This document shows, piece by piece, positions 35,493 to 48,400 of a stretch of 64,000 nucleotides of DNA. The stretch comes from Phoronis australis (taxonomy: Eukaryota; Phoronida; Phoronidae), in NCBI GenBank assembly GCA_002633005.1, contig NMRA01000086.1, positions 283,034-347,033 of the forward strand, read 5' to 3'. The position numbers and the translations under genes are program-made. Each line of letters opens with the position of its first letter. Position 1 is the first letter of the stretch. Below the pieces are notes generated by a model. That model was not told where the DNA came from and searched no databases. It saw nothing but the letters and a program-made list of their open reading frames with translations.

Positions 35493-36340
35493 TTCAATAT
35501 TTCTTAAAGCTTGTGCAAAGTGCTGCTTCTCAGTAACCTGTTGTGGAACTTTAAATGATTACTGTGACTGTGGGAGATACAGAATTTTTATTTCATACAA
35601 CTGGCAGCTTGTGGTACTGTTTGTTTTACAAAGCTGTAGTGAGGTGCCTAGTGAAGGAAATAGTTGAAATATAATTATATACTCGTCAATAAATGTTGTA
35701 TCTCATTAATTCGCATTTGAATGTCAGCTGTTAGAAATGACCGAGATAGTAGATGGTGCATGCAGCACCCGCTTTCCACAGTGTCACTTAAATTTCGTAG
35801 GGTATTTACTCGCATTTCTCCACCATTGTCTTGCTCCTTCATGACTCCTAATGCTTCATTACCGTGGTGGTAATTTTTATATCGAGCTTTTGACACTCGT
35901 GGTTTGACAGGCATGAAAAACAGTCAGCTACTATGGCGACACCGAAATTTTGGGAAATGGAGTCCTTGGGGTCATTTTTGTCACTTTCTGGTGTTGCATG
36001 GATGGTAAATACAAGCCACGGGTATAGTGATTTATGTGAAATACGGTAATCGCTTTCTAGGATAACTAGGGAACAGTATTTTTAGTAAAAGTAATACGTT
36101 CGTTATGGCCAACAAACCAATTTTTTCTTATTTATCGCATTCGTTATGGAATGTGGCCCTAGTAATTTAGCTTTTAATGAGGACGTCAATTTCAGAAGCC
36201 AATGATTCAAAACTCATTAGTTTCAGTGTAAAATATTGCAATTTATTTTCACCGGCCAGTGTTTGTTGCTGTAAAGTCATCACCACCTCACAGGGATTCG
36301 AGGTCTGGGCTCCGGCATCAAGCTACTTTAGCTTTAACTT

Positions 36341-36436
36341 AGACCACAGGCACCTTTAATCAGCCCCTCAACGATATATTATTATACCGGTATATCGTCG
36401 AGGGGCTGATTAAACGGGTGCCTTTGCTTAGACCAT
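36341..36436. repeat. Inverted repeat (hairpin) with arms of about 40 bp
   Basis: The left arm (taatcagcccctcaacgata inside 36349-36384) pairs with the right arm (tatcgtcgaggggctgatta inside 36391-36432). The pairing extends outward through ggcacc/ggtgcc and, less perfectly, cttagacc/gcttagacc. The loop is only a few bases (around attataccgg). It could be a solo MITE or a cruciform-prone site. Confidence 0.8.
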
Positions 36437-37188
36437 TAACTATATTGTCATTCCATCACATGTCACGTTGCGTTGACGTCATGCCAACAATCAAACTTAA
36501 TTGAGATTTTCATGAAACAACCCTGGTTTTTGCCCGCCGGCTCTCGGATTGCGACGTACACAACACTTTTTAGTGCCATCGTTGTATTTACCGGTCCTCT
36601 GAGGTCATGCAAATGTGAAAACTGGCACTTCATAAACGACGTTCAAGTTAAAAACGCCGCCATGCCTCGATGAAAATGGAGATAAATGTATCACCACTCT
36701 CAAAAATACCTTTATAAAAATAGTTCTGTGATCTAATCTTCTCGGACGACCACAAAACTTCCCGCGTTCCACTCAGTTTCTTCAGGAGAAAAGTGATCAC
36801 AGTCCCATTGAAGCACTTCAGTAGTTTCTTTGTTGGGTTAATCCAGCTCGTCACAGTGGGGTGCCTTGAATACTTTAAACCTGGTTTTACTCAACCCGCT
36901 CTCTGCAAGCAAGAGCTACATGAGGCGTTGAAATCCACCCACGACTGCAATGCAATTACAGTAGTGTTTTTAATGGCCATTAAACGGCACAGAATACATT
37001 GAAACTATCCAAAGCAAGGCGTCGTCTTCTCTCTAAGAACACTGTTCTACAAAATTAAATGAAAATTCGCAAAGGAATTCTAAAGCGAGAGACAGGCGTA
37101 ACTCACTTTTTTGAGAAAAAAATCCATTCGGAGGCACAGCAGTGGTCCAATTGTTGTCGACTTTAAAATAGGACTACACATGCCACGT

Positions 37189-37207
37189 GGGTAGGGGCGG
37201 GTAGGGG
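37189..37207 (+). other. Predicted G-quadruplex motif
   Basis: The run GGGTAGGGGCGGGTAGGGG has four tracts of at least three Gs with loops of one or two bases, the textbook motif for a stable quadruplex. More G-rich sequence follows to 37228. It is about 2.2 kb upstream of the NDUFA10 start. No function can be inferred. Confidence 0.6.
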
Positions 37208-39434
37208 TGAGTACAGGTGAGTGGGGCATTTGGTGATCAGTGTCATACCGTATAATGCGCTTACAAGGTAGTTACGCTTTCTAAAGATATGCTGATCAGA
37301 GTTAACAATATAACATGGATTATTTATTTAATATTCTTTCAATATCTTTCAACCAGATTTTAGACTAGAAACAGTTGTATTTAACTTTTGCCCACTCTTC
37401 ACTTTTTATGACTGACAAAGTTAGAATAGTTATGTAGTCAGTGCAACCGAAACTGTCCAGAAATTCCAAATCTTCAGTTTGGCTATCACCATCATTTGTA
37501 CTTTTGTATACATGTTATGATTTGAATTCTAATAAAGATTAAACTTGGACTAATGGCACGTGTGTAGTTTGATCGCTGTGAAAATGATGTTTAGTGTAGC
37601 TGTAATCTGGAAAGTTCAATTAACGAAACTAATTAAGCTTCGTTGACGATCAAAATCTACCACTGTTTTGGTACTTCAAATTTGAAAATAAAATAACAAG
37701 ATATCAACCGTTCCCGATAAAAAACAGGTAGACAGAAGTATTAAAACCGGTATGAAACATATCGTTCCTTTGCGAACTGAGTGGTCCTCTGTCAAGATAA
37801 ACACACCGAATTAACTTTTTAGTCATTCTAACATTTAAAATGTACCAAGTTCAAACTATTCTCCACAGTTGCAGGTTATATCTTTGTGCAAATGCCAGAG
37901 AAACCCAATTTGGGTGTGATAACAACCATCATTGTTGCCAGACAGTAGTACTACAGTTATTACCGTACCTTTCCATTTCAGTAGCTCAACCTCTACACTG
38001 CAGTGATCAACGGGCGAGTTGAATAGGCAGCCCGACATAGTGACCCCGAGGACACTTTATGGCTCACTATTTCTGGTAGTTTTGCTGCCTGTGAACTAGC
38101 GGTATTAAAAAACGCAGGTAGCCTGGGTATAGATTTCAGCCGATAGTTATAAAACTTTTCAAGCCTGGAAACATTGACCTGAGTCTGAGATCGCCGCGCG
38201 GGGGCTCGGTCCAATATCTTAACTATTTTTTCATAAATCCATGTCCAAAGTAAAAATGACAACAATCTGACGTAATTATGACCCCCATTGCGAGATGTTT
38301 TGACATCGCCTACTGAGTCTCATATTGCACGGCAGCTGGGACCCCGACCGGCGGCACCCGCCGGCTACTGGTTAGCCGGGCGGCCGGGTCTTCGCAGCCA
38401 GGGTGCATGGGTTAGCTCAATAATGGACGACGCAAAATGATGCATGAAGTTGACAATTATTTGAAATTAGCAGTTTCCATGCTCATCGTCTGGTACCACA
38501 TGAGGAAAGCTCACTCACTACTCAGCCATGGCTCTCAAGGGCCTGGTCCATGACTGAGCGTTTTCCCGTTCAGTGACTTAAGTTACCAGACGACGGGCCG
38601 TTCTGAGTGAGTGATAACATCTATCTTCTTTGTTAACTGCCAAGCACAGTCTTTTGTCTGTCATGACAACAGGCACGCTAATTATCTACCACTGAGGTTT
38701 ATTACAGACCACGTATGAACACCGTCAAACCCGCCCGACTAGACTGAATTGTGGCAACACTTGAAAAGAATAGTGATTACAATGTATCGTAACTTCGGTT
38801 GCAGTTGGGCGATTTTGGCGATTCAAGAAGTAAACATGGTCACCATTTGACGAGGATCTCAGAAATGCTATTGGTTTATGTTCAAATATGTTATAACTTA
38901 ACTTTTATTTTTAACAGCGAGCATAGGCTATACGCAATTATCGAACACCAGAGCTGGCCCTCCAATTACCACGAATACCAGAATGGAGTTAATCAGCCGT
39001 GTAAGACATTGGCTACAGGGGTAAACTTCCCAATTTGTTGTTGGGTTATAGAACCGAACAAGTTGAGAGCAACGAGAGGAAACGCCGTAATGCAGTCTTT
39101 GTACAGTGTTCCTTTATAGATTCATTGCTATTGTGACTGTTCCTTTGTTGGTCATGGCGCGTTCCATAATATTAGACCTACAATATTTCCTATGATACTT
39201 CTGCGTATCACGAAGTCATACCTAATAAATGTGTTTATGTACACTACGGACTCCAAAACACCCAAATAAACTGAAATGACACGAAGAAGTAAGTTTTGGG
39301 AAATTTGTGATTCCATGTTTTACACACGCTCTTCACACATGCGCGCTTGAATCTTCCTGTTGGGCACCGCTTTCGTCCTGTCGAGCAACAGCGGGGATTT
39401 CAGTTTGTTTCAGTTGCGAGAAAAGGCAACCGAA

Positions 39435-42400
39435 ATGGCACTGGCTTGTGTTCTTTCTGCTGCTGGAAAATCTGGTGGTGCCAGTGCGACATTTCTTTTA
39501 CGGAACAGCCCGACATCTGTTGTAGGAGGTAAGGTCAAAGTTGTCTTCAGCCGTTCAGGATCCTGCTTCACTTCACAAACACTGACTAAACATCAGGTAG
39601 TCAGCGACTAGACAGTGACTCTGCAGCAGTGATGGTGAGGCTCAAAGGAGCTTCATACGCCGGAAGCTTTTTGGCTAATAATGCCTCACACTGATTCAGT
39701 GATTGAAACATGAAAGTCTTGTTGTTATAAACTTTTACGCATACACATAGTCAGTGTACCTAATTATCGGACGGACCCCAGGCTAAATATCTGTAGTAAT
39801 AGCAGGGATATACTTAGGTTTCAAAACCCCGCTCGCCAGCAGGGCGAGTGAACCAGAAAATCTACTCACCCAACCCGAAGTAAAGTCGCCTAGCCGTTTT
39901 CGTCACTTGCTGCCAATGTCAATAAAAATCATCGTTTCGTGCTTTGATGTCACCATCTGTTAGGGCTCGTATCGTTTTTAGGAAATGAATTCCTAAGACA
40001 CTTTTGACGTCGATGAATTCCCAGCAACGCAAGACGTTGTTTTGGCGCAAAGCTACATGCAATGTAGTAATATAGGCTACAGTTACGGTGCCGATGTAGG
40101 TAAAAGACTGACCAGATAAAATCTGACACAAAAGTAGTTTTATTAAAAACTGCACTCTTCCTCACTCCTGATACCAAAATGGAAGCACTCAACCAAAAGC
40201 AACAGCGCAAGATATCAGAACTTGTCATTAAGCGCAAGTCAAACATTCTGTACATATTCATGTGGTCAAAAACTTATTCTTTGGACTTTATATTTGCCTG
40301 ATGACCTTTTATATGACAATTTCTACTCGCCCAGCACCACTTTTACTCACATTGCCGAGTGGCTAAGTATATCCCTGAATAGCTGACATTACTCGACCCA
40401 GGAATCGAACCAGCGACTCCCATAAAACCGGCAAGCGTGCTAACCATTCAGCTAATAGGCAATTGGCCGTTAGCGAGTAGCTAACAGAGGCTCACATATG
40501 ATTCACCGGAAGCACATCTACAACATATCTGACAATTCATAAAATCTTACTTGAAGCATAATCTGAGAAATGAATTACACCAATTTTGTTACGGTGTAAT
40601 GTATTCAATGTCGGACAGTGTCTCGGTTTTTACAGTGTTGCCTCATTTCGATTTCACCGAGAGAGGGTGCAATTGAAACCCCCAAGTCGGCCTAAAATGG
40701 ATGATTGCATAAATCGGATATAAAAGTTGAAAACAATAAATCTTTTTCCACAATGAAGTCACCTCAATGAACTGACATTATGTCAGTGTTTCATTTTTTC
40801 ATTTGTTTTTAAACTCAAGTCAATCCCCGGTCTGGCACGTGCGTGTGTCATATCAAGAAGGCAAAGAGATACTAAAAACTTCAGTGAGGTTGCACCTGCT
40901 TTAGTCGTCTGCATTGATTCATTGTTCAACGAGTTGGTGCTGTCATCAGATGACATTTTGTTGCGAACGAAGCTGTGTTCTACCAGCAAATACATCAAAA
41001 CACTTGAGCCGCAATTTGGCGAGAAGGTGCCCGCGGCCATTACTTGGTTAGTCAGTTTTCCATGGTGTGGCGTATGTGGAAACATGGTGTCCAATATTTA
41101 GGTTCTACAAAGGTTTGCTAGTTGTATTTTTAATGAATAGTCAGAACATAAATGTGGCTTTCGGTGACAATTGTCTGATATAGTGACAGAACTACTATGT
41201 AAAGGAACGTTTTTATTTCAGTAAAGGATTTGCAACAGTGCATAGTATTTCCAATTAAGTATAATGCAAAATGTGCCAAAATTTCCAATAATTGGGTGGC
41301 TTGACTATAGAGAGACACCTGGCTTAGCCGGAGGCCGTCGATGTCTTTAATTCCGTCCAGTTCCAGCTCGAACCAATATTCCCGTAATCCACATTTTTCT
41401 TCGAGCAGTCCTTCATTCAGTTGCCCAAGTCGGCTACTGGCCATTTTACACTGCGCTCCCTATGTTTACCGTGCATGCCAGAAGCGCGGACAGTGTTTTA
41501 CCTTAAAAATGGAGAGTTGCCGGGAGTATTGGTTTGAGTTAGAAAGAATTAAAGACATCGACATCCTAAGGTGTTCCTTTATGTGCAAAAACTTCTTATA
41601 ACAATGTGACTTTCATGTTTTAATAAGTGTGAGGCATAATTCCCTGAAAACCTTCCGCCGTCTCTACTGGGGCCAGTGAGAGACAGTGGTCACTATCTAG
41701 TCAGCGATTAGATTGTTGTCTGAAGACTATCGTCAAAATACATCTTGGAATCAATGTGTGTCCATTTTATATAGACTTAGAAATTTCACAACGCCTGGGA
41801 AGTTCTGTTGGTAACCTCGCTATGAAACTGAGACTGCCACTGGTTGTAGAACCAGTTTCCTCCACTAACTGACCAGGTAAATACACCCGTTGTTCACTTA
41901 TTCAGCGATTGTCTGAATTCTCTAAATTAAGGACCGCTATATCCAACCATGCCACTTATATTAACATATGAACATCCAAAGTTTGGTTCGACGACCTCCT
42001 AGGATTAAATTTTTATGTCTTTATAAGTTTTTTTCACCTCAACCAGACTCCAGAATCTTCTGAACAGGATTGTTAATACTTTACCTACCAAATCTCTGAG
42101 AATCATTAAAGCAATGGAAACCAGTCCATAGTGAATGTTTTTATACGTACTATATCTAAATACTGATCTAATTTTCAGTTGCACACTTCATGACGGCAAC
42201 AGGTGGTGAGCCTCTACCACGATACGGACCCAAGCCTTTCCCGTACACAGAGAAAAAGTTCACACCATTTCACGCCCTGATCGAATCCCCCACGAGAAGA
42301 TTCAATGAGAACTCTAAGATAATTGTCGTTGAAGGCAACATAGGAACGGGAAAAGCAGACTTTGTGAAGCGTTTGGCAAAGGAATTCGATTTACACGCCA

Positions 42401-45400
42401 TGGCTCCAGTCAGTCTGGACGATATATTCAGCTTCCCACAGTATGATTACGATCTACGTGAGATGGATAGTTATTTACCTCACAACGCGTCGTACTATGA
42501 TCTTAAACAGTTTTACCAGGAAAAAGATAAGTCGGATGGTCGGGCTGCGTTATTGCAAGCAAGCTTCTTCTTTATGAGGTGGTTCCAATACTCAGAGGCC
42601 ATGTTGCATCTCATCAGCACAGGCATGTATTGCATTGTACTTTGCTATCTCTCATTGGCTTGGACTGTCCATAGCTGATCTGTCAAAAGCAAGAGTGTCT
42701 GTTCAGTCAGTGGCGACTTTAAATTTATTTGGTGGTGCTTGTCAAACAACGCTTCTGCCTGTAGAAATCCATACATTCGGCTAATCGCATGGGACTGTTA
42801 CCGCGCAGGTGCCCTCATAGTGACGTTGTTTCTGATGCTCCCAATCTATTCAAATGCTAAAAAGAGAAACCTTTGTTCATTGGCACCACCTGGTTAATAA
42901 ATCCCCAGTTGTGTCCCATCTTTTCCACATTGGTGTACAGAACAAGTTTTTGGAAACCAAACTATGGTGTACTCGTGTGATGTAAGAGACAATACTTGTC
43001 AGCAGTTACAAATTTAGAAGTGCTTACTGCTTGTCTAAGTGTTCATTAGGTGCATATCTAACCAGGTGTAGATCAAGAGGTGACCCTAGACCCCTGAATC
43101 CATTTTGGGATATAATGACAACTGAATTTTGAAAATAATACTGACATGATTTTGGAGAGGTACTTAATGTAAAATAGGTGATGAAATACATTTTGCATAA
43201 AATTCCCAAAGCAGTGTTTAGTATCCTTCTTATAGGCCTTTATTTGTATATTTGTGGCCTCATATTACCGTCTTTTCTATCTGTGCAGCGTCTGTCCATC
43301 TGTTCAGCATATGCGGCTGCATTTCCTAAAACCCTTGCAGGATCTTTGTATATTCCTTTGAGTGTGACAACGGATGACTACGACTTCTGCTCGGATGAGA
43401 CTTCCGCTGCACTCTCTTGTGACAATTTTAGTTTTTTTCCTTTTCCCTCTGTATATTTGAAGTTCCTTAAACGGATTTTCATGAAATGTAGCAAATAGGT
43501 ATCTATTAAGGAGTCATTGATACTTTCCCGTTTTTGTACAGGTCCAACACATTCTGTGCCTTCTAGTGGCCATTTCTTATGACACTTTATAAACACCCAT
43601 GGGCCTGGAAGCCTTCCGTTTGCGGCGCAGCCACGGGCGCATTTCAATGCTCCGCATTGCTTTAGTTGTTTTCATGTCTTGTCCTTAATTCCATTTTAGG
43701 CTCTGGTGTTGTGCTACCACGCTCCTGCTACAGTGATGCTGTTTATTGCGATACACTTCTGGAGCTGGGCTATATAAAGCAACAAGGTTAGTTTGCTGTT
43801 CTGTCTTGTTCCCATGTTTTGAGACACACATGGATTTGGATTGAAGGCACATGAGGGTTATTTTTGTCTTGAGTTATGACTGGTTTAAACGCTTGAAACT
43901 TTTGAATGCAGATCATGCTCTGAAGTGATGGGCAGAAACCTTGCCGAAAGTCTTGGAAACGATTTTAGGTTACGATGTGTACAATTGCTCTTAACTGACC
44001 ACATGAAAAACTGCGACTATCCTTTTATTTCAGGGTACAACTACATCACAAAAGTGCGTGCGAATGCCATTTGTGACCTGTGGAAGCCGCACCTAACCAT
44101 ATACATAGACACACCTGTGGAGCAACTATTGGAGAACATCAAGAAACGGGCCAGGGTATGCATTCACAGATTTGGGAATGGACCATTAGAATTGGGTGTC
44201 CCGAAAATGCACTTGCTCTTCAGATGATAACTTCATTGTTTACAAACTCAGGAACAAGATTACTAGATGAAATTGATAAGGTGGTAACCAACATAAATGC
44301 ATTGTTTATAATCTTTGAATTGTGAAAATTAACTGTCTTTGCTCTTCCTTGATGTTTTTGAGTTTTCAGTAGTGTTGCAAGATAGATTTTGTTCTTCTGA
44401 ACCGATTCATTTATGTGAGTACATTTCGGGACACCCTATACTCTCATTATTCGAACTTAGCACAGGCTAAAGGTGCAGCTTGACCATGGTTTTACTTGTT
44501 TTGATTGCAGACTTCGAAACAAGAAGCACAGGTGCACAGAAGTTTGAAATTTTCAGCATCTTAATCTTATCAGCTCTTGTGCGGTCAAGCAACTGCTAAG
44601 TTAAAACATTGGATTTCCAATTTTTATCAATCACAAAATGTAAATAAGAATTGAAGGTTAACACTTCATAAATATCTAAAAACAGTTAACACAGTCGCAG
44701 TTTGTGTTTTTATTCCTGCTTTCAATGTAATACGTACACACGTTCACATCTCCATATGCACGGATGCCATTAATTAGATAAATGTTTCCACTTTCATAAA
44801 TCACCTTCAATCTGAAGTAAGTTGTACTGGTAATACAACACATTCGTTATGACTTTCCTTGAATGACCCTCACAGCCGGAAGAAATGAACAGCCCCATCC
44901 TGAACGAGCAATACCTTCGGCTGATTGAGAAAAAGTACAAGGAGAAGCTGTTGCCCGAGATGAGAAAGTCTGGCGAAGTGTTGGTCTACGACCACTCGGA
45001 AGTCGATGACTGGGAGGCAGTACGTACCACTGTGATGACTGATTTGTCTGTAGTATTGTCTATTTTGTTATGGAATCCCAGGGCTTATATTACACAAATG
45101 ACGTTTTTGATTACTATAAGTCTACTCCATCTGTGTGCCCAGTCTTATATTGAGCAGTGCCAAGTGTATGGCTGTTGGAAAAGTGCTGTTAGTAGCTGGC
45201 TCTTAATTGGAAATTTATTGAAGCATTATACTGCATTGCACGTAATGGTGTCCATTGTCTGTGGAAGTGAGAAAATTTAAGAGTTGCTTTCCACATTTCA
45301 CAAAAATAAAGGGCATGGTGTTGGTTCGAAAAATTTCTTTGGGTACATCAATAAAGCTATACAACGTGAAGAAGAGCAATAGTTTCAAACAGTTTTGCAT

Positions 45401-48400
45401 TAATACTAATTTAAGGATAACGCTGTTATAATTTGTTTTGGATTCCATGTACTCTATTAAGTTTGAAAATTGTGCTGAATTTTAACAGGTAAATTTAGTA
45501 TTGAATATTTGTCATGCGAAATCGTATTGTGATAAACAGTTGTCTTTAAAAAAAGATAAAATTCCCAGATGTTCTGCACATACGTGATCTTCCGATATAT
45601 GAAACAAGTGAAGTGTATTGTAGAACAAACACATTTGCTGTGTGCCCTTAAAATCTTAGAATTTCATCTAAAATATTTTTACTGATACGGTCATCTTTTA
45701 CAGTGCATATTTTGTCAATAGTTCTGTGTAGGTCACCAATTTTGCTTTGAAAGCTTTTCAACAAGTGTTGGTTTTCACTAGTCTAACAAACACCTCATTA
45801 TCGCTGTAGATTGTGGATGATATTGAGCGGCTTCAGCTTGATCCGGTTCCCGAAGATGAGGTCAAGTTTGCCGACTGGAATAAACACCGAGAAGACGAGT
45901 TCAATGAGTTCAGGATGCTGTAAGTAATAGGCTGCTGCGTTTGTATTTGAATATGAATTCTGTTGGCAATTGAGATGTGAAAAGCCCAGCATGAGAGAGA
46001 TAGTTCAAATTGTTCAGTAGACTTTGCCACTTACCAGTTTAATACTGCATTTTGAGCCAATATGATACAGCAATGACAAGATGCACGGTGGGCGTTTAGA
46101 GGATATGTGTCAGTGTTATCATACTCTTTTGGTCGGCCATCTGGCTTAGCTACTGCAACCTTACTAACTTGTATTTGTTGTACTCTGGTGGCAGATACAT
46201 ACTTATATCATGGGTACTGGCAAATGTTGAAAGCTACTGCTCTCGGCAGTTTTTTCCTTCGATGTTTTCTTACAAAGAAAAATCTAATACACATACCACT
46301 GGATGTGCCTGTGTTTGAGTATTTAAATTGTTTTCTTTTGTTGCTGTGTTCTGTAGACTTGAAGATAATTAGCTTGCACTTGCAGCGAAAAATTATTATT
46401 TATGAAACAGAAACGGTGATTAAAATCCCATAATCCCAGGGGTCGGTTGCCATTTTGTTAATATGCTCTTGGCCATACTCGTGAAATGCTCACTGTTCAT
46501 TCGCATGATTTTGTGAGGTTTTGCAAGATCTTGCTTTTCTCGCAAGAAGTTAGGTCTGCACAACGCTATCCTGAGTAGCACAATACTTCCCAAATTAACT
46601 CAAATCTGTTGAAGGAAGGCTGTAAGAGAGTCATTGTTCTCTTGCAGACACCAGAACAAGAAAAGGATGTATAGGGAATACTTCAGGAGAGAGCCACCTT
46701 TTGATTCACCAGAGATGCTGTTGAGTATCGATGCCTGCAACAAGTGGATGGATCTCGAACAAACGGTACATAGCTTAGCTCCAACTGAATGCTATAACCT
46801 TAGATTTGGTCTACAGCTATGCTTGTAATGGGAGTTTTCAAAAGGTTCACGTATGTGTAACCCATTGTCTCACTTTGTCTTGGCCTTGTTAGATAGACCT
46901 GTATCTCCTAAAAGTACGTGAAGGGCTAAACCCTTCTTAGCTGAGGAAGGCTAATTATTTTAAGGTTATGTTGGATCCTAGAAAAACGTCCAACATTGTA
47001 CCTCAGAAACGACTTTGGAGTCGTATGAAACTGTAATTCAAATACTGTGCTTTGTGTGCTTTGTTTGCTTTGTGTACTGTTCTCCAAAGGGCTGTTAGGA
47101 ATTGTTTTAAAAATGTTCTATTTTGGGGGGATTTTTGTAAAAAATAGGACTTACTAAAAAATCTTAAAGTGCATAAAACGAAAATGAAATGATTGAAACT
47201 GTAACAGAATTCTTGCGATTTCATCTTGAACATTTATATCTAATGAAATTTGGTGGTCTTATTGATACTGTTCTTTTGCTACCACTATACGTTACTTTTT
47301 ACTAGATTTCACTAAAGGACATGGTCCGTGACCCTATCAAAGGCAGAGTGGCACACAATCAAAAATCGTAATTCTACAGGTTTCTGCTTTCGCAAAATAT
47401 ATACTTTTACTAGATTATCATTTATAATTTTGCAGAAACTTGGCTAAACATAAAGACTTGTCCATAAGATCCTACATAACCTTGATGTTTTCCTTATTAA
47501 TTTTGGTTGTTGTATTTGTATCCATGTGTGTGTGAGTGTGCATATGCAGATTATGCCGTCATCCCCGTCCGTCTGGCATTTGGCCAGTGTCCGCTGCTCT
47601 ATGTCCAAAACCCTTTTACCTGTTCATGAAATTTTGCATATGTGTTTCTTTCATGAATGGGATGGCGTGAGCGAACTTTTGGATGGATCTGACTACCGGT
47701 GTACCCCCATAATAGCAATTTTAGTTTTTTACTTTGCATTTACCTCTGTATTTTCAAATATCCTCAATGGATTCTCACAAAATTTGGCATATAGACATCT
47801 ATTAGTGAGATGACGCTATCCTCCCGTTTTCGGATGGATTCATGGTATTTCGCGCCATATAGTAGCCACTCTTACTGTTTTCGAGTCTGTTTTTTGGCGT
47901 CCGCCCCTCTATCAACCAAATTGCTCCAAGGATGATTGTGAAAATTGGCATGTATGTTCTTACTATAAAGAGGACGGCTGACAATGATTTTCCGATGACT
48001 TCGGCTACTGGGGCACATCCTAGTGGCAGTCTTGTAATGTTTTGTTTTGTTTTTGCGCCCATGGCTGTATCTCCTAAACGCTGTGCAGGATCTGTATTAA
48101 ATTTAGCAAATGTTTTTATATGAAGTTGACAATGGACGATGGCAACGTTCAGATGGATCTGACCTCTGATGTCCCCCTAGTGGCAATTTTAGTGTTTTAT
48201 GTTTACCCCTGTATCTTCAAAGGTCCTCGAGGGATTTTTATGCGCTCACATACTTACATGTGGACGCATTATTATAAAATTTGGAATATGGGCATCTGTT
48301 GGTGAGATGACACTATCCTCCCTTTTTCGCATGGATTCAAGGTATTTTGCGCCACTTAGTGGCCATTTTTGTTGTTTCTTAATCTAATTTTTGGTGTCCG

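Larger units (their letters stand above)
35493..39434. other. Intergenic spacer between DUS3L and NDUFA10
   Basis: Apart from the hairpin at 36341-36436 and the G-rich motif at 37189-37207, no gene or RNA was recognised. A GC-rich patch with CpG-containing runs lies at about 38190-38400 (cgccgcgcggggg, ggcggcacccgccgg). The NDUFA10 promoter should lie near the right end. A TATA box was not identified. Confidence 0.35.
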
